Of a stretch of 29,804 nucleotides of DNA, positions 1 to 15,823 are shown one piece after another; positions within the stretch are counted from its first letter, which is position 1, and each line of letters starts with the position of its first letter. The stretch lies in assembly GCA_019649035.1 (NCBI GenBank), contig BMAT01012132.1, positions 108,206 through 138,009 of the forward strand, written 5' to 3'. The notes beneath the pieces are model-generated. The model ran no database searches, was not told the DNA's origin, and saw nothing but the letters and a program-made list of their open reading frames with translations. The translations under genes and the position numbers were made by a program. This DNA comes from Elysia marginata. Lineage: Eukaryota; Mollusca; Gastropoda; Plakobranchidae.

Positions 1-111
1 CTCGGTATAAGAGCGTCAGTCCTGCTAATTTTAGATACCCTATTACACCCTATTTTTGTTCAATTTAGTTCCAACAGGTAGTTTTTTCTTTGTCAAAGTA
101 ACACATTTTTA

Positions 112-760
112 CTGTTGTTATTATTATTCACCTTTCAGCTCCCTGGGAAGCACAGGCACCTAACAAAGGTCTTTGTAACACCATCCTATCTTGTGCCATC
201 TCTCCCAGTTTTTTCCATGTTTTCTCTGTGGCTGCCATCTCAGGTTGTTTCTGTCCTCCCTGTCATTTTTGGCCTCCCCCTGGCTCTGCTCACCTACGGA
301 TTCGATACCAGGCTATGTCTTGTTATGCACTGCCTCAGTTTTCCCAAAGTGTGTCCAGTCCATCTCCTCTTTATTTGTCTTAAGTCCACTTTTATTGGCT
401 GTTGCTGTGTCCTTTTGTACAAGTCTAAGTTATTGATGATTTCAGGGCAGTGTATGCTGGTGATTCATCTCATCATCTGTTGTTGAAGGACTGGAGTTTC
501 TGAAGTGTTGTCTTGCCGGTTAGCCAAGTCTCTGATCCATAAAGTAAAACTGCCTTTACATTTGAGATCACGATCTTTATCTTTGTCTTTGCTTTGATTC
601 TCTTACTAAACCATATCTTCTTCAGCCCAAAGAAGGCTTGACAGGCTTTCTGTATTTGTTTTTTTCACTTCTCCCTCTTTGTTAATGGTACTTCCCACAT
701 AAGTAAAACTATCAACATCTACTAATTTCTCATCCTCAACAATAACTGGTCTGAAAATCT
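112..760 (-). mobile_element. LINE remnant (3' end of reverse-transcriptase ORF), antisense in HECTD2 intron
   Basis: Read on the minus strand, the block decodes in pieces to the C-terminal region of a LINE polyprotein. The pieces are VDSFTYVGSTINKEG (near 690-740), KAVLLYGSETWLTGK (near 520-560), RRWTGHTLGK (near 345-375) and SRARGRPK (near 255-285). The order matches the family: strand after the RT fingers, then YGSETW, W.GH.LRK and RGRP. Several frame changes and stops separate the pieces, so it is dead. The minus-strand end runs into a short TAATAATAA-like tail near 113-135, as expected for a LINE 3' terminus. It lies in the intron upstream of the first HECTD2 exon seen here. Clade not assigned with confidence (RTE-like or a related endonuclease-reverse transcriptase group). 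Confidence 0.8.
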
Positions 761-1016
761 GTGTCTTTTTTTTAAATTTATAGTCCTAGACTTTGAAGTG
801 GAGTTCAGGGTACAGTTTTCTTGTGCATTTGTTGGTGGTTGTGAGAGAGCAAAGTCCAAGACTTTGAATTAACTTATTAATATCCATTGAGTTGTTTTTT
901 TTCATAACAAAGCTTTTGTTATAGCCTTGACTTGTTTATTTTTACATTTCCTGTCGAGTTTTAACTGTCAAATGAAAAAAAAGAAGTAGTTATCTTATGG
1001 AACTCAAATAGGCTCA

Positions 1017-1137
1017 ACTCTCTCGCTATTTTTCTCTCACTATCTCTCTCTTTCTGTCTGTGTGTGTGTGTCTCTCTCTCTGCCCCATTCTCTCTCTATG
1101 TGTCTCTCTCAATCTTTTCCTCTTTCTACCTCTACAG
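1017..1137 (+). repeat. CT/GT-rich low-complexity tract forming the 3' splice site
   Basis: About 115 bases of TCTCTC and TGTGTG repeats run directly into the CTACAG acceptor of the first HECTD2 exon in the window. The tract doubles as an unusually long polypyrimidine tract. Its length is probably variable between individuals. Confidence 0.85.
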
Positions 1138-7338
<6,201 letters not shown>

Positions 7339-7720
7339 GGGCATAAGCTTTCTTTGAAGAAACTGCTTAAAGCACGGTACTTCTAATTTGTAATCATGAC
7401 ATCTAATTATGTATGCTTGTTTGAGCAATCAAAAGACAATTTGATGAAATAGTTATTTAAAAGTTTAAAATGTACAATTGAATGGGAACATGTGCAATCT
7501 AGTAAAGTCTCTTACAATATTTAGCTACTGCAACTGTACATAATATTATACCAGAATATGTCTAGTTATAAAATGAACATCAGTTTGAATACTTTTGTGA
7601 AGGGTAATTTTTTGTTGTTGTTTTTGTTTGCATTGGCTTTTTAATAAAAGTTGGATTGTCACACTTTTATGCATTATATAGCCTACTGTTCAATAAATAA
7701 TGTAATCATTATGTTCTTTA
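7339..7720 (+). promoter_or_regulatory. HECTD2 3' UTR with candidate polyadenylation signals
   Basis: Directly after the HECTD2 stop the sequence is AT-rich and non-coding. AATAAA hexamers occur near 7641-7647 (TTTTTAATAAAAG) and 7691-7697 (TCAATAAATAATG), each followed within a few tens of bases by T/GT-rich sequence. The first well-placed site would give a 3' UTR of about 330 bases. Later AATAAA motifs exist to beyond 12 kb, so a much longer UTR cannot be excluded from sequence alone. Confidence 0.5.
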
Positions 7721-10318
7721 AGAAACAATTTTTTTGTTACTTTTGAAAGTGAAGGGTATAAAAAGTCAATAACCATAATTATACAAAATACTTCTGAGAA
7801 TTTCAAGGTCTTCTTACTGTCCCAACTAAACCAGGTGTCAACAACTCAAATTATTCAAAAACATAAGACAATCTTTTTAATTTAATTTTATTTTTCACAC
7901 TTTATTTTATTCATGAAAAAAGAGCCTTTGAAAGTATTTGTTGTGAGAACTTTGATATCTTCATGAAATTTTCAGGTTAAAAAACGCAGAATAGAGTATT
8001 ATTTGAAAATTCAAAACATTTGAATGTAAAAAAAAATCTGACATTTGACTCATTTTAGTGGGTTACAGAGTAGATGGGCTATTTATTTAATTGCCAAATG
8101 CCATTTGTCTTGCATCCATTTCAATTGAGTTGGATGTATCAATTTTTACATTATAAGGGGTTGTTAGCATGAACAGTGCATTTTTCTGAGCGCAAATACA
8201 ATAAATTGCATGCAATTGTGTAGATAAATGTAAGAACCTCTGTTGGTTTAAAAATATTGGAAAAAAAAAAGAAATAAATCTTCTTTTAACCCTAGAAGCA
8301 TCAAATATTTATTTTTGTGTCAAAATTTCCTTTAGCTTTAGTGCTGAATATGAAATTCCCTTTTATATGTCGATATAATCAGGTTAAAAGGCATTTTCGT
8401 TGATAAAAATTCATTAGTGAAGGTTGCGAGACATTTGGCAAGGGCAATGATCCTGTGAAAAATGTTGGCTTATATTTTCTTTAAAAAAAAGTTATTGTTT
8501 GGAATAAAATTCATATCTGATTCTTTACTTTCTTTTGGACATAAGAAACAGCAATGACTATAATATGTCATCAAAGTCTAAAGAGTGAAATGGTGGCAGG
8601 AAATGAGCAAATCAGCTAGAGGACTGTTTATCGGTTTGTAATATGAAGTCTTCTGATGGGTTTTTCTTCATTTTGTTGGGAATAGGTCTTATCAATCCCC
8701 AGCGTTCAATCCACCTCAACTCGGGCCATGATCAAGATATTAAATTATTTTTTTCACAGCCTTAATGAACTTTAAAATTGCTCTTAAAAATGTATGTATC
8801 ACTAGTGTAAAAATTGCACAAGTAGACTCATTTTATGGGAATAGTGCACATTTCATTCTATAGTTGAAAAGTTTTTTAACCTATCTTGTTACCATTAAAA
8901 CTGAGGCATTACCTTTATATTTGTAAGTCTTGCAAACAGTTGTAATGGTTTAGATGTTGAAAATTCAAATGTGGAAGAAACTGCCACGTGAAGTCAAGCT
9001 TTTCTTATGTTATTAAGTTAATATTTTTAATTCAACATAAAAAACTATTTATTCCAGTGAATGATGGTAATTCAAGGCAAATTTTGGGGGTTGAGAAAAA
9101 TTAATTGTAAAAAATATGTTTCGCAATCCATCCCAATGAGTCTTAAGTCACAAGGGCCAGTTTTGAGATGTAGGCTTCCAAAGTTCAGTGAGTTTTCAAA
9201 AGTCAATTTTTTTTTCATTTTGGATATTGACGCCAAGACCATTTTCTGAACCATTTTCACACCTGATTCATGCTGAAATTTCATGTTTTATGTGTTTAAT
9301 TTGAATTAGTATGGTTGCCAAGGACTTATCACCTTTAGAGTTGTCGAAACTTTAAATGAAATTTTTCCCCTTTCTGAAGTTTGACAAGTTGTAACCCTGC
9401 AAACTTCAAACGGCTACAACTTCACAAGGAAGCATGACAAAGCTTTTCTGTTTGTTGTATTTGAAACTAGGGATAAAATCTTTTTTGTGAAACCAATATC
9501 TTACTACTTTCCAAATTCAGCTTCAGACTCATTTGGACTGGTTGTGAGACATATGTTGTTAGGATTTCCTGTATGATCTAAAATATCTTTATTGTCTGTA
9601 AATATCATCACAAATATCTTTCCTCCTCTGTTGGCTGTGAATTTTACTTTTCTTCATAAGGTCTTGTTGTCCCTGTTATTATTCTCTTTGCTCATTCCAA
9701 TGTATGTATACAAAATATAGCCTATAGGTCTTTCACATTGTTGAAAATTTTGCATACGGCAGTTACGACATTAACTGTTTTACATTTGGCCGCAAAGAAT
9801 TTACACTGATTGCAATCATTTTTACATTCGTTCTCTTTTTTTCCCACCAGGATTCCTACTAAATATTAAGGTCGTTTGTATCCAATGTTATTTTTAAGAC
9901 GATGAATTGATTTTAAAAAAAAAGTCTTTATTTATATCTTCATTTTTTACTGTCTCTACTTCAGAGAATAATTTTCTTTTTCTTATATTTTTCTTAAAAT
10001 AAAACTATTCCGTCCAATACTATGTCATATCAACTTGATTTGAAATGATTTAGTCCCATAAGTCAGCAGCTTTGACCTAGCATAATTGACTTGAAGAAGC
10101 CATTACTTTGATAATTTTTGTTTTTGTTTTCAGGTTTTGCACTTGAGACAGTATTATGCTTCTATGTTTTCAAAAAAGGTTGTTTTTTTCCTCTATTTAC
10201 TGTTTACGTTTTGTTTTCATTTCCATCTATGATTTCATTAGTATCTTGAAATCAATTTTGAGTAATGTTACATAAAAAAAAAGAATATAGCAGTCTTATG
10301 TAAATGTGTTGTTATTTG
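7721..10318. other. AT-rich intergenic DNA, nothing recognised
   Basis: No reading frame with recognisable protein similarity on either strand, and no RNA gene or element ends that I can identify. The short open frames near 9061-9284 lie opposite each other in low-complexity sequence and look like chance. It may include an extended HECTD2 3' UTR. Confidence 0.6.
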
Positions 10319-10320
10319 TA

Positions 10321-10495
10321 CAGTGGAATCCACTTAAAGTCAACACCTACATGGGAAACTCCTGGCTAAAGTCAACTATGTTTTGCAGTCCCATTTTGTA
10401 TTTCTTTATATCTTTGTAATGGTTAAAGACAATTCTTGTTTAAAGTCAACACATTTTTTTGGTCCCAAGGTGTTGACTTTATCAGGATTCCACTG
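10321..10495. mobile_element. 175-bp MITE with terminal inverted repeats (copy 1)
   Basis: The ends form inverted repeats of about 28 bases with three mismatches: CAGTGGAATCC...AAAGTCAACACCT on the left and the complement of AGGTGTTGACTTTATCAGG with ATTCCACTG on the right. The element is flanked by TA at 10319-10320 and 10496-10497, the target duplication of the Tc1/mariner superfamily. The interior repeats TAAAGTCAAC-like motifs in both orientations. There is no coding capacity. A second copy lies at 15519-15679. The CAGTGGAA ends resemble pogo/Tigger-type elements, which is an inference. Confidence 0.85.
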
Positions 10496-10497
10496 TA

Positions 10498-12420
10498 ATT
10501 GCATATATAATATAAAAACAACTTGCTAAGGCCTCTCCTATAAACTCTTTGCAAAAGGGCTGTTTTTGTTATCTTCGCAGACAGTTTTTAATGTGGATGT
10601 GACATGTTAGAATACTGGATTATTCAAATCTGGTATAAATTGTAATTTAATACTTTTTCAGGTAATTATGGAAATTATATTTCTTATGAAAAACTATCGA
10701 ATTTATTTCTATACAAATATACAGTTCTGTATATAATATTATTTCAAATCGGTTATTCAATAGTGATTTATTTTAAAAGATGAATTACTCTTTATAACTC
10801 CTAGTCAATCACAAATGTTTACACCTCCTTTCTTCAAATGAAAATTGTGATTTTGATCGTTATAAATCACTGATGTAATTCAAAATAAAAAAGCAAAAGT
10901 TTGTGTTTGAGTTACTTATTTTAAAATAATTTACAACCCTACTACACAAATGATTTTTTCAAGGCTGCTAGGGAAATTTTTTTTTTATAAATTGTTATTT
11001 TCGCCTTTCTTTTTTAAGGAGTCAATGCCGTCCATTGTTGTACATTTTTAAGATTGTTGAACTTTTAATTTACTAATTAACATCTAATTTCAATCACTGT
11101 TGATATGTTATATTTTTTGCATTGCAGCAAAAGTGATAAAGATGTTTCAAGTGGGTTTTCCTGCCCTCTATTAAGTTTGAATGTTTTGGTTTTGTTGTTT
11201 TATTTAGGCGGATGATAGTAAAACATATTCCAAAATGAAAGTCAGATTATTGAGACTTCAATAAACTTTAATTTTTTTTTTATGATTATGAAAAAAAATG
11301 AAGAACACAAAGTGATATGATGGCTCAAATCAAACAATTGTTCACAAAAATGCATATTTCATTAGAAATTGAATTTATAGTATATATAGAGTGTTTTGAG
11401 TTCATTAGATAACTTGACTTGCTCCTGCTAAAACAAAGCTACTTTGATAGGTTCACAAATGGCATCCTTCACATCTATATTGTTTTTGTTCTCTTTTTTT
11501 TCGAGATATATTGTGGATCAAACTTTGATTTCTTGTGACTTTTGTTGTTGAATATCTCCTGCGTACCTGTGTAGTGAAAATTTAAACTGACATAGGAATT
11601 GGACTTATCAGTTAAGGCTGTTTTCTTTATTGCATATTTTAGTAGGGTTTCTTTTTTTAGCGGATCAAAAAAAATTAATCTCCCCACCCCCTTCTCCAAA
11701 AGCCTGTGCTTTCATAAAGAGGAATTTCTCAATCCACAGTTCACAAAAAAAAAGACACAAAACTACATGTAACTTGCCTGAGGCGAGAGGCAAATACTAA
11801 AAAAACACAAGGTCTTCGGAATCTTTAAATTTATTTTACCCCTTCTTTTTTAGGAAAATACTTGTATAGTTGCTTGCCTTTATTTGTATTTTGTATTGTT
11901 AAAATGTATTTGATGGAAAGTGAGCAAAACTAAATCTTTTAAAAATTAGTTTTTAGATTCAGTGTAATATATAAATAGCTGCAGAGATTTTTTTCAGCGA
12001 ATTTAAGCAAAATAAAAAAAAAATTAGGCAAGGTGAAGAGCCAATTGAATAAGTATTTTAGCTCTAAACATAAAATAATTGTTTATAATTATGTGTATAA
12101 AAGAGGAATAAACATGAATAAAGTGCTGAAGATTAAAGCAGTGATCTATTTCTTGTTTGGTTTTTATTTGTGAATTCGATTGTTTTTGTTTTAGACAAGG
12201 TTTTTTTTAAATCCAGCAAACTTTGAGATTGTGCCATGTTTTAGTAAGTTTAAGTCATGTGATGCTAGATCAGTATATGACAACTTAAGCATTTTCTATG
12301 GGGCTCTCTATTCAGACAGACTAACAAAAACATTTCTCTATTCAAAACAGACAAACTTGGAAGTTCAGATATTTAAATATCCCCAACATTGTTATTGCCA
12401 TGAAAGCTAGTTAGTTAAAT
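10498..12420. other. AT-rich intergenic DNA, nothing recognised
   Basis: AT-rich, T-run-rich sequence without recognisable genes. AATAAA motifs occur near 10884 and in a pair near 12107-12120. These could mark distal polyadenylation of HECTD2 or be chance in such sequence. Confidence 0.55.
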
Positions 12421-12423
12421 AAG

Positions 12424-12435
12424 CAGATAGGTAGG

Positions 12436-12466
<31 letters not shown>

Positions 12467-12504
12467 GTAGGTAGGTAGGTAGGTAGATAGATAGATAGAT
12501 AGAT
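12424..12504. repeat. (GATA)n/(GGTA)n microsatellite
   Basis: Uninterrupted tetranucleotide tract of TAGA and TAGG units, about 80 bases. It lies 100 bases upstream of the nested SINEs. Confidence 0.95.
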
Positions 12505-12603
12505 GAGGCCATGAAGAGTGTGCTACGGCACATGAAACATGTAGCAAGTTGAGAAAACGTGAGTAAATTTACAGTGTTATAGATAGGTAGATAGAAAAAT
12601 AGA

Positions 12604-12841
12604 TCTTGGGCTTGGAAGAGTGGTTAGGGCATTGGACTCGAGATCTGGTGGTCACGGGTTTGATTCCTGACCATGTCATGTTGCAATTGCCTCCAGAAAG
12701 CAATTTACCCAAACTTTCCCCAATCTACCCACCTGTAAAATGGATACCCAGCTACAGGCAATTCTTGAATTTGGGATATGCGCCTACAACACTCTGCATA
12801 TGGGTTAAACAAGGCCCTCAAATATACTGGTCTGCTGGGGC
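12604..12841 (+). mobile_element. tRNA-derived SINE (outer copy, interrupted)
   Basis: The head resembles a tRNA gene. An A-box-like GAAGAGTGGTTAGGGC lies near 12614-12629 and a B-box-like GGTTTGATTCC near 12657-12667, separated by about 28 bases as in tRNA-derived SINEs. The head is followed by a non-tRNA body with CCCACCTGTAAAATGGATACC. A second SINE has inserted at about 12841, and the outer element may resume after 13102. It is not a functional tRNA, because no acceptor stem closes. Confidence 0.75.
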
Positions 12842-13090
12842 TTGATTGAAGGGTATTTTTACAAGCCCAATTCCACTTCAAAGGTGCTCTCAGGGCTTGG
12901 GTCCCAATGACAATTCACGGGCTGCCACCCAGAGACTAGCGGGGATACCATGACTTAGCCTCAGCCGGTCACATTATACTGACACCGACCCAACCAGTAG
13001 GGGCCCGGACTGTGCTCGGCTGTGTTTCGATCCCGCGACCTCTTGGCCATGGAGCGAGGCCACTACCAACTGAGCTATCTAGGCCCCGGC
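12842..13090 (-). mobile_element. tRNA-derived SINE (inner copy) with perfect 12-bp target-site duplication
   Basis: On the minus strand it begins GGGGCCTAGATAGCTCAG, with the A box TAGCTCAGTTGG and the B box GGGATCGAAAC (near 13030). A body containing GTGTCAGTATAATGTGACC follows, and it ends near CCCTTCAATCAA at 12842. It is bracketed by GTCTGCTGGGGC at 12830-12841 and again at 13091-13102, an exact 12-base target-site duplication. The exact duplication and intact boxes suggest it is younger than the SINE it entered. Confidence 0.88.
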
Positions 13091-13102
13091 GTCTGCTGGG
13101 GC

Positions 13103-14095
13103 ATTAGTGGCGCTGCTCTGTGGCGACATAGTTTTGCTGAGTAACGAAGCCAAATTTCCCGAAAGAGATTTGTAATATACTGTATAAAATAAAAAAGTAA
13201 TGTGGTTTTACTATTATTTTGGTCTTGCTGCATCAATTTTCTGCAAGTGGCGACGATGCTCTTGGGGTAAGTATTTCGGGGATTTTTTGTTTGTTTTTTT
13301 TTTCTTGACATCAGTAGCTCTTTATTTCCATCGAGCCACACATTCAAAGAAAGGCATAGAAATGTGTCCTTTACTTTAATCAGTTAGTTCATGTATATAT
13401 TCTTTGTAAAAGTGTTCAACTGTAGTACAGTTTACATTACTTTGAGAAAGTTTCATCAACATTTATTGAAGTTCTATATGTATAACCTTGTAAAATTAAC
13501 TTCTCCGATGGCATTGCTATATTTTTTTCATTTCTTCCTTTTGTTTTTTTTTTCATCTGGGGATAAGTTTCACAATTTTGATAATAGTTTCTTGAGATAT
13601 ATTTTTGTAAAAATCTTTTTCGACAATTTCATTACATTAATGAACCTGATATTATTAGTTTTTGTCATAACTTTATAGAACATGTTCTGTGAAAACTGTA
13701 GGTAATTAGGACAAAATATTTTGTCCAGCCAGGCCACCATTTTAAGACTAGGTAATGGTATCTTTAAAAACTAAATATGATGATTTTTCTGAAATTTTAA
13801 GGTTGTGAAAAAATGAAAGGTTGAAAAATCTCACCATTTTCTAGACCTTAAGCCTTCTAATCATGTTGTCATCATTTCTAAAATGCCAATCAGTACTAAC
13901 ATACTTAGCCATACACACAATAAAACTGAACCAATAAATTTCTCAAAGTTTTACTCTCTCTTTAGTTTTGACAAAAAAAAAAGCAAAATAGATACCAACA
14001 GCCCCTTCCTTCAATCCCACCTATGCACTGACACTTTTACAGCTAAAAAGTGAAGAAAAAATTAACGAGAATGAATGATTAATATCCTCTTATTA
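13103..14095. other. Non-coding DNA downstream of ECH1
   Basis: Nothing recognisable beyond what may be the end of the outer SINE near 13103-13160. On the minus strand this is the region downstream of ECH1. No AATAAA is obvious close to the ECH1 stop. The nearest complements are TTTATT near 13461 and 13321, so the ECH1 polyadenylation site is unclear. Confidence 0.5.
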
Positions 14096-15052
14096 TCACA
14101 ATTTTGAGAAGACAGCCTTTGTTTTATTGAGAGTTGCACTTGCTGCTTTCATCACATCCTCTGATTGTAACATGACCATGTTCCATTTGGCGTTATAGTC
14201 CAATCCTTCACTGACTGAGTGGTCTCGAGAGTAAACTAAATTGACCTTTGAACCCTGCACTGCCACAGGACTTTTGGAAGCAATGTTAGTAGCCATGCCC
14301 AGTGCTTGCTTCATCATCTGATCTTTGTCTTTTAGAATGCGGCTGACAAAGCCAATTGATTCAGCCTCCTCAGAGGAGAACTTCCTCGCTGTATATGTGA
14401 GCTCTCTGGTCAGACTGTCATTGCCAACAATCTTAGGAAAACGTTGCAAAGTTCCGACATCAGCAGCCAAACCCAAGTCCACTTCCTTTATTTGAAACCA
14501 AGCATCCTGGGTGCAGTAGCGAATATCACAGGCAGATATCATGTCAATGCCACCTCCGATGCAGGCACTGTGTACAGCAGCTATAACAGGTTTGGGGCAA
14601 TTTTCAATAGCTGTGAATGAGTCCTGAAATTTTGGAATGCTTTTTGCCATCTTGAAAGCCTTCCTGCTGCAGTCTGTTTCTGACATCACAAGAGACTGGA
14701 AAATTTCACCATCTGTCAGGTCAAGCCCTGCAGTAAAAACCTTGCCAGCCCCCGATAAAATGACAACTCTGCAGTCCTCGTCCTTTGCCAGTTGGTTGAA
14801 ACATTCCACCATCTCCCGCCAAAAATTTGCATTCATGGCATTCCGTTTATTTGGTCGATTTATTTCCACATGTTTCACAAAATCAGCAGGTGTTTCCACT
14901 TTCAAAGTTTTGAAGTCATAGCCGGAGTTTGATGAGGAACTTATGGCATTTGCACACAAATTCAAGCTCCTTTTTTCAAGATTTGATGTAACCAAAAAAC
15001 GTGAAGCTTCCCGTCCCAAGAGCCGAAGTGAAGTCCTCAAACTAACAAGCAT
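14096..15052 (-). CDS. ECH1: Delta(3,5)-delta(2,4)-dienoyl-CoA isomerase, mitochondrial/peroxisomal
   Basis: A 318-residue crotonase-fold protein, close to the roughly 328 residues of mammalian ECH1. It shifts double bonds of 3,5-dienoyl-CoA to 2,4-dienoyl-CoA, an auxiliary step in beta-oxidation of unsaturated fatty acids. The oxyanion-hole regions are GAGKVFTAGLDL (about 101-112) and SACIGGG (162-168). The catalytic acids known from rat ECH1 (Asp176, Glu196, Asp204) correspond to D170 (GGID), E190 (IKEVD) and D198 (AADVG). The first 35 residues are Arg/Ser/Leu-rich with almost no acids (MLVSLRTSLRLLGREASRF), fitting a mitochondrial presequence. The C-terminus is SKL, the canonical peroxisomal PTS1, so dual targeting is likely. 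The ATG at 15052 gives the full presequence. The coding region has no intron, whereas vertebrate ECH1 has many. Retrocopy origin is possible, but the frame is fully intact. Confidence 0.95.
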   Translation of the reverse strand: MLVSLRTSLRLLGREASRFLVTSNLEKRSLNLCANAISSSSNSGYDFKTLKVETPADFVKHVEINRPNKRNAMNANFWREMVECFNQLAKDEDCRVVILSGAGKVFTAGLDLTDGEIFQSLVMSETDCSRKAFKMAKSIPKFQDSFTAIENCPKPVIAAVHSACIGGGIDMISACDIRYCTQDAWFQIKEVDLGLAADVGTLQRFPKIVGNDSLTRELTYTARKFSSEEAESIGFVSRILKDKDQMMKQALGMATNIASKSPVAVQGSKVNLVYSRDHSVSEGLDYNAKWNMVMLQSEDVMKAASATLNKTKAVFSKL

Positions 15053-15518
15053 TATTTTAGTGTCTTATGTAAAAACTAGACCTTGATCCCAAGTGAGTCT
15101 GGACTCTGGAGTAGAATCTCGAAATTGCAGACTAGAGTCTAGGCCTAGCAAAGATGTTTCTCAAGAACATGTATTTCGTTTTTATTACGTTCTTGATTTT
15201 GGCCAGCACTGTTCAAGTAAATGTCTCCTTCGGTGCACAAAGCATGAGGAAAAAATTTCCTTTCGTTTATGTGGGCTAGGCCTCTTAGATAAAATTGCGT
15301 GCTTTTCTGCAACTTGCAAGGCATTGGTTGCATCTTTTTGTCTCTTTTAATATTTCCCATGATATGGTGTAATTTGCTCCTGCCTTCTTTCAATCCCAAA
15401 AAACGGGAGCTGCAATGATGCTGATTATATCTAGTTTTAAATTGGTTTCCCGTATTATGTATCCGTTTATGTAGCACTTTTTATATGTGCACTTATACGG
15501 ATTGCGCGTAGATAGATA

Positions 15519-15679
15519 CAGTGGAATCACCTAAAGTCAACACCTTTAAAGTCAATTCTGTTTTGCATCCCATTTTTTATTAATTTTTTTTATATTTTTG
15601 TAATGGTCAAAGTCAACCTTTGTTTAAAGTCAAAACATTTTTTCGGCCCCGAGGTGTTAACTTTATCAGGATTCCATTG
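15519..15679. mobile_element. 161-bp MITE (copy 2), inserted in a GATA tract
   Basis: Same family as 10321-10495: CAGTGGAATC...AAAGTCAACACC at the left, GAGGTGTTAACTTTATCAGG with ATTCCATTG at the right, and the same TTTGTAATGGT and TTTTGCA.TCCCATTTT interior. It is flanked by TA (15517-15518 and 15680-15681), and on both sides of that by GATAGATA units. The host site was therefore a GATA microsatellite. It is shorter and more diverged at its right tip than copy 1. Confidence 0.87.
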
Positions 15680-15823
15680 TAGATAGATAGATATATAGAT
15701 AATTGTCTTATTAGTTCAAGTTTTGTGCCTTGCTGTGATTTATAAGTTTCGTCAACCGTGTTGGTAAATACAGTTCAGCCAAACCACCTGATAAGGGCAA
15801 CTGTTATTTTACCCTAAAAATAT

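Noticed and set aside
115-486. Plus-strand open frame with membrane-like hydrophobic composition
   Set aside because: It is the antisense shadow of a decayed minus-strand LINE, and no codon or family signal supports it.
9061-9284. Opposed short open frames in the HECTD2-ECH1 gap
   Set aside because: Both strands are open over the same AT-rich bases, with no protein similarity seen in either.
12606-12845. 79-codon open frame and tRNA-like boxes as possible gene or tRNAs
   Set aside because: The tRNA-like boxes here and at 13030-13090 are SINE heads: no closing acceptor stems, SINE bodies follow, and the inner one has a target-site duplication. The open frame is chance over the SINE.
15145-15477. 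110-codon minus-strand frame upstream of ECH1
   Set aside because: No recognisable domain, overlaps another open frame on the opposite strand, and has no splice-linked continuation.
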